Assembly: GCF_018129405.1 (NCBI RefSeq)
Contig: NZ_JAFCLP010000007.1
Location: 243,894-307,893, forward strand
Reading direction: 5' to 3'
DNA: 64,000 nt
Source: Bradyrhizobium iriomotense
GTDB lineage: Bacteria; Pseudomonadota; Alphaproteobacteria; Rhizobiales; Xanthobacteraceae
Shown here: positions 44,236-53,200 of the stretch, piece by piece
Layout of the letters: each line of letters opens with the position of its first letter
How positions within the stretch are numbered: the stretch's first letter is position 1
Program-made: the position numbers and the translations under genes
Notes under the pieces: generated by a model
The model's input: the letters and a program-made list of their open reading frames with translations, nothing else
What the model was told of the DNA's origin: nothing
Databases searched by the model: none

Positions 44236-45119
44236 CTGCCGCGATAGGTCGCGTAGCTCCAGGGCGTCACCAGCAGCGGCACATGGTAGTGGTTTTCCGG
44301 CTCGCTGATCGCGAAGCGCAGCGGGATCTCGTCGAGGAACGGCGGGTCTGACAGCGGCACATTGCGCTCGGCGTAATATTTGGCGACGCTGAAGCGGAGT
44401 TCGTAGCGGCCGATCGGCAATGGGCGGCCACCGATCAAGGGCTGGTCGGTGCGACCATCCGCATTGGTGACAGTGCGCGCGATGATGCGGCTTTCGCCGA
44501 GCGCAGAGAGCTCGACGAGCTCCACCGGAATACCGGGCGCGGGCCTGCCGGCGTGGTTGTCCAGCACATGCGTCGAGAGCCGGCCGTGCACCTTCAGCTT
44601 GTCGTCGGCGACGACGAGCTGATCGAGCCGCAGCGCCGAGATGCGGCCAATCTCCTCGATCGCACGCCGCGTCTCGGTCTTGGCGATGTTGAGCAGCCGC
44701 GTCTCGAAGTCGCGCAGCACGGAATCCTTGGTGTGCCGGCGCACGCAGACGATATAGGGGAAACCGAACTTGTCGCGGTACGCATTGTTGACGCGCTCGA
44801 ACGCGGCGTATTCGGCGTCGGACAGCCGGTCGAGGCCGGCGCTGTTCTGCTCGTCGGTCGATTCCGCCGTGAGGCCCGCCGCACGCTGGGTCTTGTTGGC
44901 GAGATCGGGATGCGCCCGGATCAGCGCCAGCTGCACGTCGGGCTCTGCGCTCTGGATCGCCGCCATCAGCGCGGCGTGCAATTGCTGGATACCGACGAAG
45001 GGCCGTTGTCCGGCGAGCTGCTCGGCGATCCACGGCGAATATTCGACGACGTTGGCGAGCGCGGCGACGAAATCGGCCTTGCTTGCAGCATTGAGATCGG
45101 CGAGCGAAATTTGCGACAT
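44232..45119 (-). CDS. uraD-uraH: Fused UraD (OHCU decarboxylase) - UraH (HIU hydrolase)
   Basis: 295 residues from ATG 45119. N-terminal UraD (about 1-170): [48 protein letters not shown]. C-terminal UraH (about 180-295), transthyretin-like: [52 protein letters not shown], with the diagnostic YRGS end. UraH opens 5-hydroxyisourate to OHCU and UraD decarboxylates it to S-allantoin, so fusion gives substrate hand-over. Last gene of DUF3830-puuE-uraDH, 7 nt after puuE. Confidence 0.95.
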   Translation of the reverse strand: [295 protein letters not shown]

Positions 45120-45126
45120 CACAGCT

Positions 45127-46062
45127 TCATCCGATCTCGAACGCGTCGGCGGCAAGATGCGCGTGCTTGTCGTGCCAATGCTGCGCGATCTGGAGCCGGG
45201 TCGGCACCCAGACGCGCTCAAGCTTGCCGATGTAATCCAGGAAGCGGATCAGCCCGGCGGCGCGGCCCGGCCGGCCGGCGAGGCGGCAATGCAGTCCCAC
45301 CGACATCATCTTCGGCGCGGTCTCACCTTCGGCATAGAGCACGTCGAAGGCATCCTTCAGATAGGTGTAGAACTGCTCGCCTTCGGCAAAGCCCTGCGGG
45401 TTGATGAACCGCATGTCGTTGGCATCTAACGTATAGGGAATGATGAGCTGCTTGCCGCTCGCGCCCTTGACCCAATAAGGCAGGTCGTCGGCGTAGGAGT
45501 CGCAGAGATAGAGGAAGCCGCCCTCCTCCATCAGCAGCCGGTTGGTGTTGATCGAGGAGCGCCCGGTGTACCAGCCGAGCGGCCGCTCGCCGGTCGCCTC
45601 GGTGTGGACGCGAATGGACTCGGCGATCTCGGCGCGCTCCTGCCCCTCCGTCATGTCCTTGTGCTCGATCCATTTCAGGCTGTGGCTGGCGATATCCCAG
45701 CCCGCCTCCTTCATCGCAGCTACGATTTCCGGATTGCGCTTGAGCGCAGTGGCGACGCCGAACACGGTGGCCGGCCATTTGCGCTCGGTGAACATCCGCC
45801 ACAGTCGCCAGAAACCGGCGCGCGAGCCGTATTCGAACATGGATTCGATGTTGGCGTGGCGCTGGCCCGGCCAGGGTTGCGCGCCGAGCACGTCGGACAG
45901 GAACGCTTCCGAGGCGCGATCGCCGTGCAGGATGTTGTTCTCGCCGCCCTCCTCGAAATTGACGACGAACTGCACCGCGACCCGCGCGTCACCAGGCCAC
46001 TGCGGATGCGGCGGGTTGCGGCCGTAACCGCGGAGATCGCGCGGGTAGCGGGCGTCAGTCAC
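45127..46062 (-). CDS. puuE: PuuE-type allantoinase
   Basis: 311 residues. Polysaccharide-deacetylase-fold allantoinase: VAVQFVVNFEEGGENNILHGD, SMFEYGSRAGFWRLWRMF, IASHSLKWIEHKDMTEGQERAEI, GWYTGRSSINTNRLLMEEGGFLY, DANDMRFINPQGF, LHCRLAGRPGRAAGL. Converts allantoin to allantoate. No relation to the dihydroorotase-like allantoinases. Starts 1 nt after the DUF3830 gene. Confidence 0.95.
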   Translation of the reverse strand: MTDARYPRDLRGYGRNPPHPQWPGDARVAVQFVVNFEEGGENNILHGDRASEAFLSDVLGAQPWPGQRHANIESMFEYGSRAGFWRLWRMFTERKWPATVFGVATALKRNPEIVAAMKEAGWDIASHSLKWIEHKDMTEGQERAEIAESIRVHTEATGERPLGWYTGRSSINTNRLLMEEGGFLYLCDSYADDLPYWVKGASGKQLIIPYTLDANDMRFINPQGFAEGEQFYTYLKDAFDVLYAEGETAPKMMSVGLHCRLAGRPGRAAGLIRFLDYIGKLERVWVPTRLQIAQHWHDKHAHLAADAFEIG

Positions 46063-46476
46063 TCAGACTTCCTCGAAGCGGATCGGCAGCGCGCCCTTCC
46101 ACAGCACGCTCTTGCCCAGCGTCGCCAGATTCTCGAGGCCCGAGGTCAGCGTGATGAAATGGTTGCCGGCGAGCTGGCCCATCTTGCTCGCAAAGTGCAC
46201 GCCGCCATAGGCCAGCAGGATCTCGGTTTCGCTGATGCCGCCGGGATAGAGGATGATCTGACCGGGGGCGGGATAGCTTGTGTGGTTCTCGTAGCCCACG
46301 CCAAAATCGAGATCGCCGAGCGGCATCCACACGCCCTCACCGCTCCAGCGCACATGGATGATGTGGCTTTCGAACGGCAGAGCCTTGCGGAACGCGGCAA
46401 CGGTCTTGGGCGCCAGTTGCTCCTCGAAACGGGCATCGAAGGTGAAGTCGCCGGCGCGGATAACGAGTTTGCTCAT
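46063..46476 (-). CDS. DUF3830 family protein
   Basis: 137 residues from ATG 46476. It matches the remembered DUF3830 consensus: LPFESHIIHVRWSGEGVWMPLGDLDFG, YENHTSYPAPGQIILYPGGISETEILLAYGG, FASKMGQLAGNHF, with a cyclophilin-like fold expected. Function unproven. First gene of an operon with puuE and uraD-uraH, adjacent to both, so a step or partner in urate breakdown is plausible. Confidence 0.85.
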   Translation of the reverse strand: MSKLVIRAGDFTFDARFEEQLAPKTVAAFRKALPFESHIIHVRWSGEGVWMPLGDLDFGVGYENHTSYPAPGQIILYPGGISETEILLAYGGVHFASKMGQLAGNHFITLTSGLENLATLGKSVLWKGALPIRFEEV

Positions 46477-46521
46477 CTCATCTCTCTGGATCGGGGGCGA
46501 TGCGCCCCGCGGGGAACTTTC

Positions 46522-46537
46522 AGCAAAAAGCACTCCA
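46522..46537 (-). promoter_or_regulatory. Candidate sigma-54 promoter of DUF3830-puuE-uraDH operon
   Basis: On the minus strand TGGAGT-GCTTT-TTGCT, with GG and GC 10 nt apart and a T-rich -12 half, 45 nt before the start at 46476. The -24 half is weaker than the other sites. Confidence 0.5.
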
Positions 46538-46566
46538 TCGGGCTTCGCGCAAGGGGCGGTGTCGCA

Positions 46567-46854
46567 TCACCTGCGGTCGTAGGACCAGCCGAAAATGCCG
46601 CTCCGGCGTACCTCGGGCTCGGGCTCAGCAGCGGGCGCGGCCGAAGGGGGCGCCTCCCTTAGTTCCGCCTGCGGCGGCGGTGCGGGCGGTGCCGGCAGGT
46701 TCTCGCATTTCATGGAATAGACCAGCTTGCCGTCCGCAGTCCGCCCGATCGGGGCGCAGGGGTCCGAATGCGCCGCCGAACTCTTCGGCGCGGGCTTGAT
46801 CTGCGCCGCCGCCGGCGAAGCGATCAGGAGAAGGACCAGCAGATATTTCGACAT
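46567..46854 (-). CDS. Hypothetical small secreted protein, 95 aa
   Basis: ATG 46854. Signal peptide MSKYLLVLLLIASPAAAQ; the mature part has SDPCAPIGRTADGKLVYSMKCENLPAPPAP with two Cys, then Pro/Ala/Glu-rich linker and a RSGIFGWSYDRR ending. No family recognised. Probably periplasmic or surface-exposed. Confidence 0.65.
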   Translation of the reverse strand: MSKYLLVLLLIASPAAAQIKPAPKSSAAHSDPCAPIGRTADGKLVYSMKCENLPAPPAPPPQAELREAPPSAAPAAEPEPEVRRSGIFGWSYDRR

Positions 46855-47075
46855 CGTTGTCGCCTGGAAAGCCAATTCACCCCATTGAACCGGATTGCGG
46901 CGGCCAAGTCCATCGGCGCCATGCGCCGGCTGCCGAATATTTAGCCGGGACCGAAAAATTTGCTCGCTCCAACGTGATGGCGGCGCCGCTGATATTCGGC
47001 AAGCCACATCGCCATGTCAGCCGCGACGACGACAACACCTCTCATAGCCGGAGCGTCGTCACGGGAGAAACAACG

Positions 47076-47294
47076 ATGCAAAAGACCTTCGCCCTTCTCG
47101 GCGCCGCCCTGATCGCCGCCGCCACCGTCCAGACCGCCGCCGCAAACGACCGCCACCACGCCCGCAAGGCGCAACGCGCTCCCATCACTCAATCGGTGCG
47201 CGATTCCAACGCCGCCATATGGCCGTCGCAGCCGACCGCGCCCGACTGGTCGCGCTATGCCAACGGCGCGATGTCGGCGCCGGCGGGACGGTGA
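47076..47294 (+). CDS. Hypothetical small secreted protein, 72 aa
   Basis: ATG 47076 follows GGGAG at a distance. Signal peptide MQKTFALLGAALIAAATVQTAAAND; mature part basic then Ser/Trp-containing (HHARKAQRAPITQSVRDSNAAIWPSQPTAPDWSRYANG). No family recognised. Confidence 0.65.
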   Translation: MQKTFALLGAALIAAATVQTAAANDRHHARKAQRAPITQSVRDSNAAIWPSQPTAPDWSRYANGAMSAPAGR

Positions 47295-47335
47295 TGCGCG
47301 AGGCGTAGAGCGGTCGAAGCACAACTGCTTCCACA

Positions 47336-47425
47336 CCGTCATCGCGAGGAGCCCTTGCGACGAAGCAATCCAGACTGCCGCCGCGGCAAGACTCTGGATT
47401 GCTTTGCCTGCGCTCGCAATGACGG
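47336..47425. repeat. Palindromic intergenic repeat (GTCAT-GCGAGGAGC type)
   Basis: CCGTCATCGCGAGGAGC...GAAGCAATCCAGA is the inverted partner of TCTGGATTGCTTTG...CGCTCGCAATGACGG, about 35-nt imperfect arms. It resembles small palindromic elements dispersed in Bradyrhizobium and relatives. Confidence 0.65.
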
Positions 47426-47461
47426 AGTATGAGGCAGCATCGCGGTTCTCCGACATGCACT

Positions 47462-47545
47462 CGTAGGATGGGTAGAGCGAAGCGAAACCCATCACTTTGC
47501 ACGCCGATGCATGATGGGTTTCGCAAGTGCTCTACCCATCCTACG
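47462..47545. repeat. Palindromic repeat with nested perfect arms
   Basis: CGTAGGATGGGTAGAGC (47462-47478) is the exact reverse complement of 47529-47545; inside, GCGAAACCCATCA (47482-47494) is the exact complement of 47512-47524. A related shorter copy is at 31152-31187. Confidence 0.75.
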
Positions 47546-47599
47546 GCATCGCAGACACGCCTTCGCATCCTCGCGGCTGATTTCGCCCGAGCTTTGCTT

Positions 47600-48130
47600 C
47601 GTCGCTCCACCCTCTTTAATCAAGAGGGCGCAGGGAAGGCCGGGTGCCGGCTGGCACCCGCGGTCCGCTGCGCGAAAGGTAGCGCAAAAGAACCGCACAG
47701 CAGCATACAGGTGAAGCCCAACACACGGCCTTCCCTGCGCGATGGTCGGACGGCTTATGCCGCGCTCTCCTGGGAGCCGAATTCCTTCTGGCCTCCCTCA
47801 CCCCAACGGAATTCACCGGCGTCGCGCCGGTTGACGCGATCACCGCCTCCGCAAGAGCTTGGCCGTAGCAACGACGGCCAGGACCACACGGTTTTGCCGT
47901 ACGCGCGGCCCGCCATTTCGCCGCAGTTTTCCCGGCCCTGTCGACGGAGCCGGAAACTTACAGACGAGACGAACCTGACAGCGCCGTTCGTCCGCGCGAG
48001 GCCTTGGACTCACGGAGAGCAATCCGCCCTGCCCCTGGCCAATCGCGCCCGACGCTGCCGCGTCCACCGCAAGCCCGGCTCGCGAAAATGACGACCACAT
48101 GATCGCCCCTCAAGGATGAGCCGGGATGGG
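47600..48130. repeat. Dispersed degenerate element, no intact gene
   Basis: This stretch (GAGGGCGCAGGGAAGGCCGG to about TCAAGGATGAGCC) is a sequence type I associate with many Bradyrhizobium intergenic regions, where it yields spurious open frames. All frames here have Arg/Pro/Ser-rich, unconvincing products and no ribosome sites. Its origin and borders need comparison with a genome. Confidence 0.5.
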
Positions 48131-48213
48131 CGACACATACGACAAATCCGAATTTCGGTAAAGCGGAATATTTTCGGTGCGGCGGGTTGACAGCCGGGCG
48201 ACACAGCCCGGTC

Positions 48214-48293
48214 CCGTAGCCCGGATGGAGCGGAAGCGAAATCCGGGATCTGTGAGCGGATTCCCGGGTATCGCTGCGCTCACCCGGGCTACG
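48214..48293. repeat. Palindromic repeat (CGTAGCCCGG family)
   Basis: CGTAGCCCGG (48214-48223) with its reverse complement CCGGGCTACG (48284-48293); inner ATCCGGG and TCCCGGGT also pair. Located right against the end of the carbamoylase gene, where it could act in transcript termination or stability. Confidence 0.7.
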
Positions 48294-48299
48294 AGGGCA

Positions 48300-49253
48300 T
48301 CATCCCTTGACCGGCGTTCCGTCCGCCATCGTCGCCACGCCCTTCCGCTCCACGATCATGCCATAGGCTCGCGGCTGGCGGTGAACGTCGAAATTGAACG
48401 TCGTGCGCTTGTAGGAATTGCAGAGGTCGAGATCGCAGCGGGCGAGCGCGATCTCGTCGCCCTTGGTCGTGCATCGCGCGACGATCTCGCCGGAGGGCGC
48501 GATGATGCAGCTGCCGCCGATATGGTCGACGCCCTCCTCGACGCCGGCCTTGGCGACGCCGACCACGAAAGTGCCGTTCTGATAGGCGCCGGACTGCATC
48601 ACCAGGTGATTGTGGAACAGCGAGAGGTCGTCATGCTCCGGCGCGGGCGGATTGTGCACCGGCGTGTTGTAGCCGATCATCACCATCTCGACGCCCTGCA
48701 GGCCCATCACGCGATAGGTCTCGCTCCAGCGGCGGTCGTTGCAGATCGCCATTCCCATCATACCGCCGAACGCATCGACGACGCCAAAGCCGCTGCCGGG
48801 CTCGAAATAACGCTTCTCCAGATGCTGGAATTTGCGCCACGGCTCGTGCTCGGCATGGCCGGGCAGATGGACCTTGCGGTACTTCGCGACGATCGTGCCG
48901 CTCTTGTCGACGAGAATGGAGGTATTGTAGCGTCTGACGTCGCCGGCCTCGACCGTCAGCTCGGCATAGCCGAGGGAAAATCCGATGCCGAGTTCGCGGG
49001 CGAGATCGAACAGGGCGCGCGTCTCCGGCCCCGGCATCTCGCGCTCGAAAAAGCTGTCGATCTCGGCCTGATCCTCGAAATACCAGCGCGGGAAGAACGT
49101 GGTCAGCGCGAGCTCGGGATAGACGATCAGGTCACAGCCGTTTGCGCGGGCTTGCCGCATCAACGCCGTCAAGCGCGCCACCACCTCGGTCCTGCTCTCA
49201 CGCCTCGCAATCGGGCCAAGCTGGCCGGCCGCGACATTCACAAATCTTGCCAC
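48300..49253 (-). CDS. N-carbamoyl-D-amino acid amidohydrolase (D-carbamoylase)
   Basis: 317 residues from a GTG at 49253 with AGGA upstream. It follows the remembered Agrobacterium D-carbamoylase almost block for block: YPELALTTFFPRWYF with Glu47, SILVDKSGTIVAKYRKVHLPGH with Lys127, GMAICNDRRW with Cys171, and FQHLEKRYFEPG, NTPVHNPPAPEHD, SYKRTTFNFDVHRQPRAYG. It hydrolyses N-carbamoyl-D-amino acids to D-amino acid, CO2 and ammonia. Related nitrilase-family amidases are the alternative. It stands alone between repeats and small genes, not with a hydantoinase. Confidence 0.87.
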   Translation of the reverse strand: MARFVNVAAGQLGPIARRESRTEVVARLTALMRQARANGCDLIVYPELALTTFFPRWYFEDQAEIDSFFEREMPGPETRALFDLARELGIGFSLGYAELTVEAGDVRRYNTSILVDKSGTIVAKYRKVHLPGHAEHEPWRKFQHLEKRYFEPGSGFGVVDAFGGMMGMAICNDRRWSETYRVMGLQGVEMVMIGYNTPVHNPPAPEHDDLSLFHNHLVMQSGAYQNGTFVVGVAKAGVEEGVDHIGGSCIIAPSGEIVARCTTKGDEIALARCDLDLCNSYKRTTFNFDVHRQPRAYGMIVERKGVATMADGTPVKG

Positions 49254-49487
49254 CCGTCTGTCCTTCGCTTTTTCGGACGTGCGCCACCGCGCCCTCGCGA
49301 CCGCGCACATGCAGATTCCGCGCCTTTGACGCGCGCCGCGCAAGAGCAAGCCGGCCTGCGTGCCGAATCGAGGAACTTCCGTTGCCAATCTGCAACGGTT
49401 CCCCACGGTCTGAAGCCGGCCAAAAGAAACTCCCATTGCGGCCACGAACCGCTCTCACAACGCCGTGAGACTATCAGGGGAACGACG

Positions 49488-49712
49488 ATGCGCGCACAAC
49501 GCGTTTGGAAAGTGAATGGGGCCGCCAGCATCGGGCAGCTCCAATCCAGGCTGGACGACCTGAACAAGCGTCTCAGCCAACTCGAAAATCAGAATCCGGA
49601 GAACTGGAAGCTCGAAGAGCTGAGATCGAGCGCGCTTAGCCTGTCGCGCGAGATCGACGACATCCGCTGCGCGGAGGCGACGGCGGCGCTGAGCGAGCTG
49701 CTGCGGAAGTAG
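49488..49712 (+). CDS. Hypothetical coiled-coil protein, 74 aa
   Basis: ATG behind AGGGGAACGACG. Heptad-like middle (IGQLQSRLDDLNKRLSQLENQNPENWKLEELRSSALSLSREID) predicts coiled coil. No named family. A decayed copy of its 3' end lies at about 54430-54510, on the far side of the large repeat gene. Confidence 0.6.
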   Translation: MRAQRVWKVNGAASIGQLQSRLDDLNKRLSQLENQNPENWKLEELRSSALSLSREIDDIRCAEATAALSELLRK

Positions 49713-49790
49713 CCGGCGGCGCCGATTCGCGCACTGCGCAGGAACCAACCCTGCCCGCCGCCATTTCCATGCTGAGCATGGAGCAAGATC

Positions 49791-49904
49791 ATGACCAGGC
49801 ACCTGACACGAGCCCATCTCGCGCGCGGCGTGGCCGGCGCCGTATCCACGCTGGTCCTGTGCGCTGCGGCGGCCTTCACCATCGCGCGCCACTTCGCGCC
49901 GTGA
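49791..49904 (+). CDS. Small membrane protein, 37 aa
   Basis: ATG 49791 follows GGAG. The product MTRHLTRAHLARGVAGAVST plus LVLCAAAAFTIARHFAP has one hydrophobic helix. Short, so uncertain. In a cluster of small plus-strand genes with the coiled-coil gene and the next one. Confidence 0.5.
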   Translation: MTRHLTRAHLARGVAGAVSTLVLCAAAAFTIARHFAP

Positions 49905-49914
49905 GGAATGTCCC

Positions 49915-50241
49915 ATGACGTCCGACCCCGAGGAGTCGGTCAGGCTGCAAGGCTTCGGCGAGATGACGTTGCGCACGGCGATCGCGACGCTGATGGCGCT
50001 CGCGCCGCGCGAGCGCTCCGACGTCGCCATCTTCCGCGTGTGCGACGGTTCGCGTCTGGCCGCAAGCGAGATCGCCGACCTCGCCGCGGATTGGGGCATG
50101 ACACCAATGGCTGAAGTCAGGTCGCCAAAGCTGGTCCCGGAGCAGCACTGGACGGATATCGTGCGCGGCATGGTGCGCGAGGCACCGCTGCCGTCGCTGA
50201 TGGTGGCGTTCCTGCTGGGCGTGCTGGTGGCGCGGCGATAG
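49915..50241 (+). CDS. Hypothetical protein with C-terminal membrane helix, 108 aa
   Basis: ATG 49915 follows AGGA. Sequence: RLQGFGEMTLRTAIATLMALAPRERSDVAIFRVCDGSRLAASEIADLAADWGMTPM, then a C-terminal hydrophobic helix SLMVAFLLGVLVARR. No family recognised. The interval 54610-54770 is a decayed relative (GEMTL..AIATLMALA becomes frameshifted). Confidence 0.6.
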   Translation: MTSDPEESVRLQGFGEMTLRTAIATLMALAPRERSDVAIFRVCDGSRLAASEIADLAADWGMTPMAEVRSPKLVPEQHWTDIVRGMVREAPLPSLMVAFLLGVLVARR

Positions 50242-50286
50242 TCCTTCGACCTATCGCCGCGGCGGCCATGCACACCCGGGCCACCA

Positions 50287-53200
50287 TCACGAGAACACGA
50301 AATAGTCGCTGTGAAGATTCGCGACCGTAGATCCCTTGATCAGGATCGTATCCTGGCTGTCCAGCGTGATCAGGACATCCGAACCCTGCTGAGCCATGTG
50401 AAGATCGTTGAAACTTGCAGCAAGCGAAGAGCTGACCGCGATCTTGTCCGTGCCGCCAGAGGTGTCGGTGTTGAAGCTGTAGACCGTGTCATTGCCGCCC
50501 TGATAGGTGACCGTGCCGCCATTGGTGGTGCGGAAGTAGAACGTGTCGTTGCCCGCACCGCCGTCAAGCTTCAAGTTGTCGGCATAGGCATAGACCTCAT
50601 GGGCCCCGCTCGTGTGCGTATATTCGCGCATCGTCAAATTGCCGCTGACATTAATCGTGTCGGTGCGGATATCGCCGGTCCCATCCTGGCTGTAATAGTC
50701 GACAGCGCGGGAGCCGTCGGCTCCGATGTGCGTGTGGTTGAGGACCGCTCCGGCGCTGGAGTAGTTGGAGATGTCCGTGCTGCCGTCCGTATTGTGTTTT
50801 TCCAGATAATCGTAGCTGCCGTCGGAGTGGAACCGCTCGACGAGGGTCGCGTTGCCGCTGGCGTCGTACGCCTGGTGGGTCGACGTATAGGACTGGCCGG
50901 TGATTTGATAGAGATAGGCATCCGACGAGCCGTCGCTGTGAACGATGTTGTCCTTTGTCAGCACACCGCTCGTGTAAGTCTTGTTCTCCGCGCTGCCGTC
51001 GACGTTGGCCGTATACTCGGTCAGCTTGTAGCCTGTCGAGGTGTCGTAGGTCGTGGTTGTGGTGCCGGTCGAGATGACCGAGACCTCCGTGCTCAATTTG
51101 CCGGCGCCGTCGTAATAGTCATAGAGTTTCGAGCCATCCGCGTTGTACGCCGCCTTGTAGTCGTAACTGCCGTCGGCGTGGAAGCGTTCGATAAGCGTTA
51201 CGTTGCCGCTGGCATCGGTGGCCTGATGCGTGGAGGTGTAGGACTGGCCGGTGATTTGGTAGACATAGGCGTCTGACGAGCCGTCCTTGTGAAGGACGTT
51301 GTCCTTCGTCAGCACACCGGCCGTGTAAGTCTTGTTCTCCGCGCTGCCGTCCGCATACGCAATGTAGTCCGTGACCTTGTAGCCGGTCGCCGTGTCGTAG
51401 GTCGTCGTCGTGGTGCTGGCCGACGTGACCGTAACTTCGGAGCTGTGAAGCCCCGTGCTCGTATAGTAGTCGGAGACCTTCGATCCGTCCGCGTTGTAGG
51501 CCACCTTGTACTGATAGCTGCCGTCGGCGTGGAAGCGCTCGATCAGCGTCACCTTGCCGCTCGCGTCGCTCACCTGATGGGTCGTGGTGTAGGACTGACC
51601 GGTGATGTTGTAGATGTAGACCTCGGACGAGCCGTCCTTGTGAAGGATGTTGTCCTTCATCAGCACGTTGTTCGTGTAGACCTTGTTGTCGGCGCTGCCG
51701 TCCACATTGGCGGTATAGACGTTGAGCTTGTAGCCCGTCGTGGTGTCGTAGGTGATCGTCGTGGTGGCGGTCGACGTGACGACCACTTCGGCGCTGTGAA
51801 GCCCCGTGCTGGTGTAGTAGTCGGAGATCTTCGAGCCGTCCGAGGGGTAGGTCACCTTATATTGATAGCTGCCGTCGGCGTGGAAGCGCTCGATCAGCGT
51901 CACCTTGCCGCTCGCGTCGCTCACCTGATGGGTCGTGGTGTAGGACTGACCGGTGATGTTGTAGATGTAGACCTCGGACGAGCCGTCCTTGTGAAGGATG
52001 TTGTCCTTCATCAGCACGTTGTTCGTGTAGACCTTGTTGTCGGCGCTGCCGTCCACATTGGCCGTATAGACGCTGAGCTTGTAGCCCGTCGTCGTGTCAT
52101 AGGTCGTCGTCGTGGTGGCGGTCGACGTGACGACCACCTCGGAGCTCTGAGCCCCCGTGCTCGTGTAGTAGTCGTAGACCTTCGAGCCGTCCGAGTTGTA
52201 GGCCGCCTTGTACTCGTGGCTGCCGTCGGCATGGAACCGCTCGATCAGCGTCACCTTGCCGCTCGCGTCGGTCACCTGATGGGTCGTCGTATAGGACTGG
52301 CCGGTGATGTTGTAGGCATAGACCTCGGTCGAGCCGTCCGTGTGAAGGACGTTGTCCTTCATCAGCACGCCGTTCGCATAGACCTTGTTGTCGGCGCTGC
52401 CGTCCGCATTGGCGGTATAGACGCTGAGCTTGTATCCGGTCGAGGTGTCATAGGTCGTCGTGACCGTGCTGGAAGAGGTCACGCTGACTTCCGTGCTTAG
52501 CGCACCGGTGCTGCTGTAGTAGTCGTAAACCTTGGAACCGTCGCTGTTGTATGCAGCCTTGTACTGATAGCTGCCGTCGGCGTTGAAGCGCTCGATCAGC
52601 GTCACATTGCCGCTCGCGTCGTAGGCAGTGTGCTGCGACGTGTAGGATTGGCCGGTGATGCCGTAGTGATAATAGTCGAGCCGTCCATCGGCCTGTGTAA
52701 TGCTCTTCGAGACGAGGGCACCGCTGCTGTCGTAGCCCCAGACGGTGGTCTCGGTCAGGGAACCGCTGGCGTCGAAATCCTGTTCCTTGGTCCAGCCGAC
52801 GCCGCTCCAGGTGACGGAAAAGGAAAAGCCGCCGTCGATCTTCGACAGAAGACTGCCATAGTGGGCAATGACGTATTCCATGGTCTGGGTCGACGAGACG
52901 GCCAGAACATGCGTGTCGCTCAGCGTCACCTTGTCCAGCCCCGTGGCGGTCGCCAGAGTGTCCATCTGGGCGACGAACTCGGCAGACGTCATCGTGAGAG
53001 CGCTGTCCACCACCGTCCCGGCTTCGGCGGCCGGGCGTGTCGCGCCGAACTCGATGACCAGCGGATGATCGCTGAGGCCGATCTGGATCTTGTCCGTGTT
53101 GTAATACACCGCAATCGGGTCGGTACCCTGCAGCGGGTCATACACGTAAATGGTGCTCTGCACCTGCCCGAGCTGAACGGTAACGGACGTGACCGGCGTC

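Noticed and set aside
47429-48091. Plus-strand frame of 220 codons in the repeat-rich gap
   Set aside because: It runs through palindromic repeats and the degenerate element; no ribosome site and a low-complexity Arg/Pro/Ser product.
50311-52500. Long plus-strand frames of 321 and 403 codons
   Set aside because: Antisense to the repeat protein; they stay open only because the 351-bp repeat is a multiple of three.
50640-52760. Regular repeats considered as a CRISPR or satellite array
   Set aside because: The period is 351 nt, in frame and coding; no short direct repeats with unique spacers.
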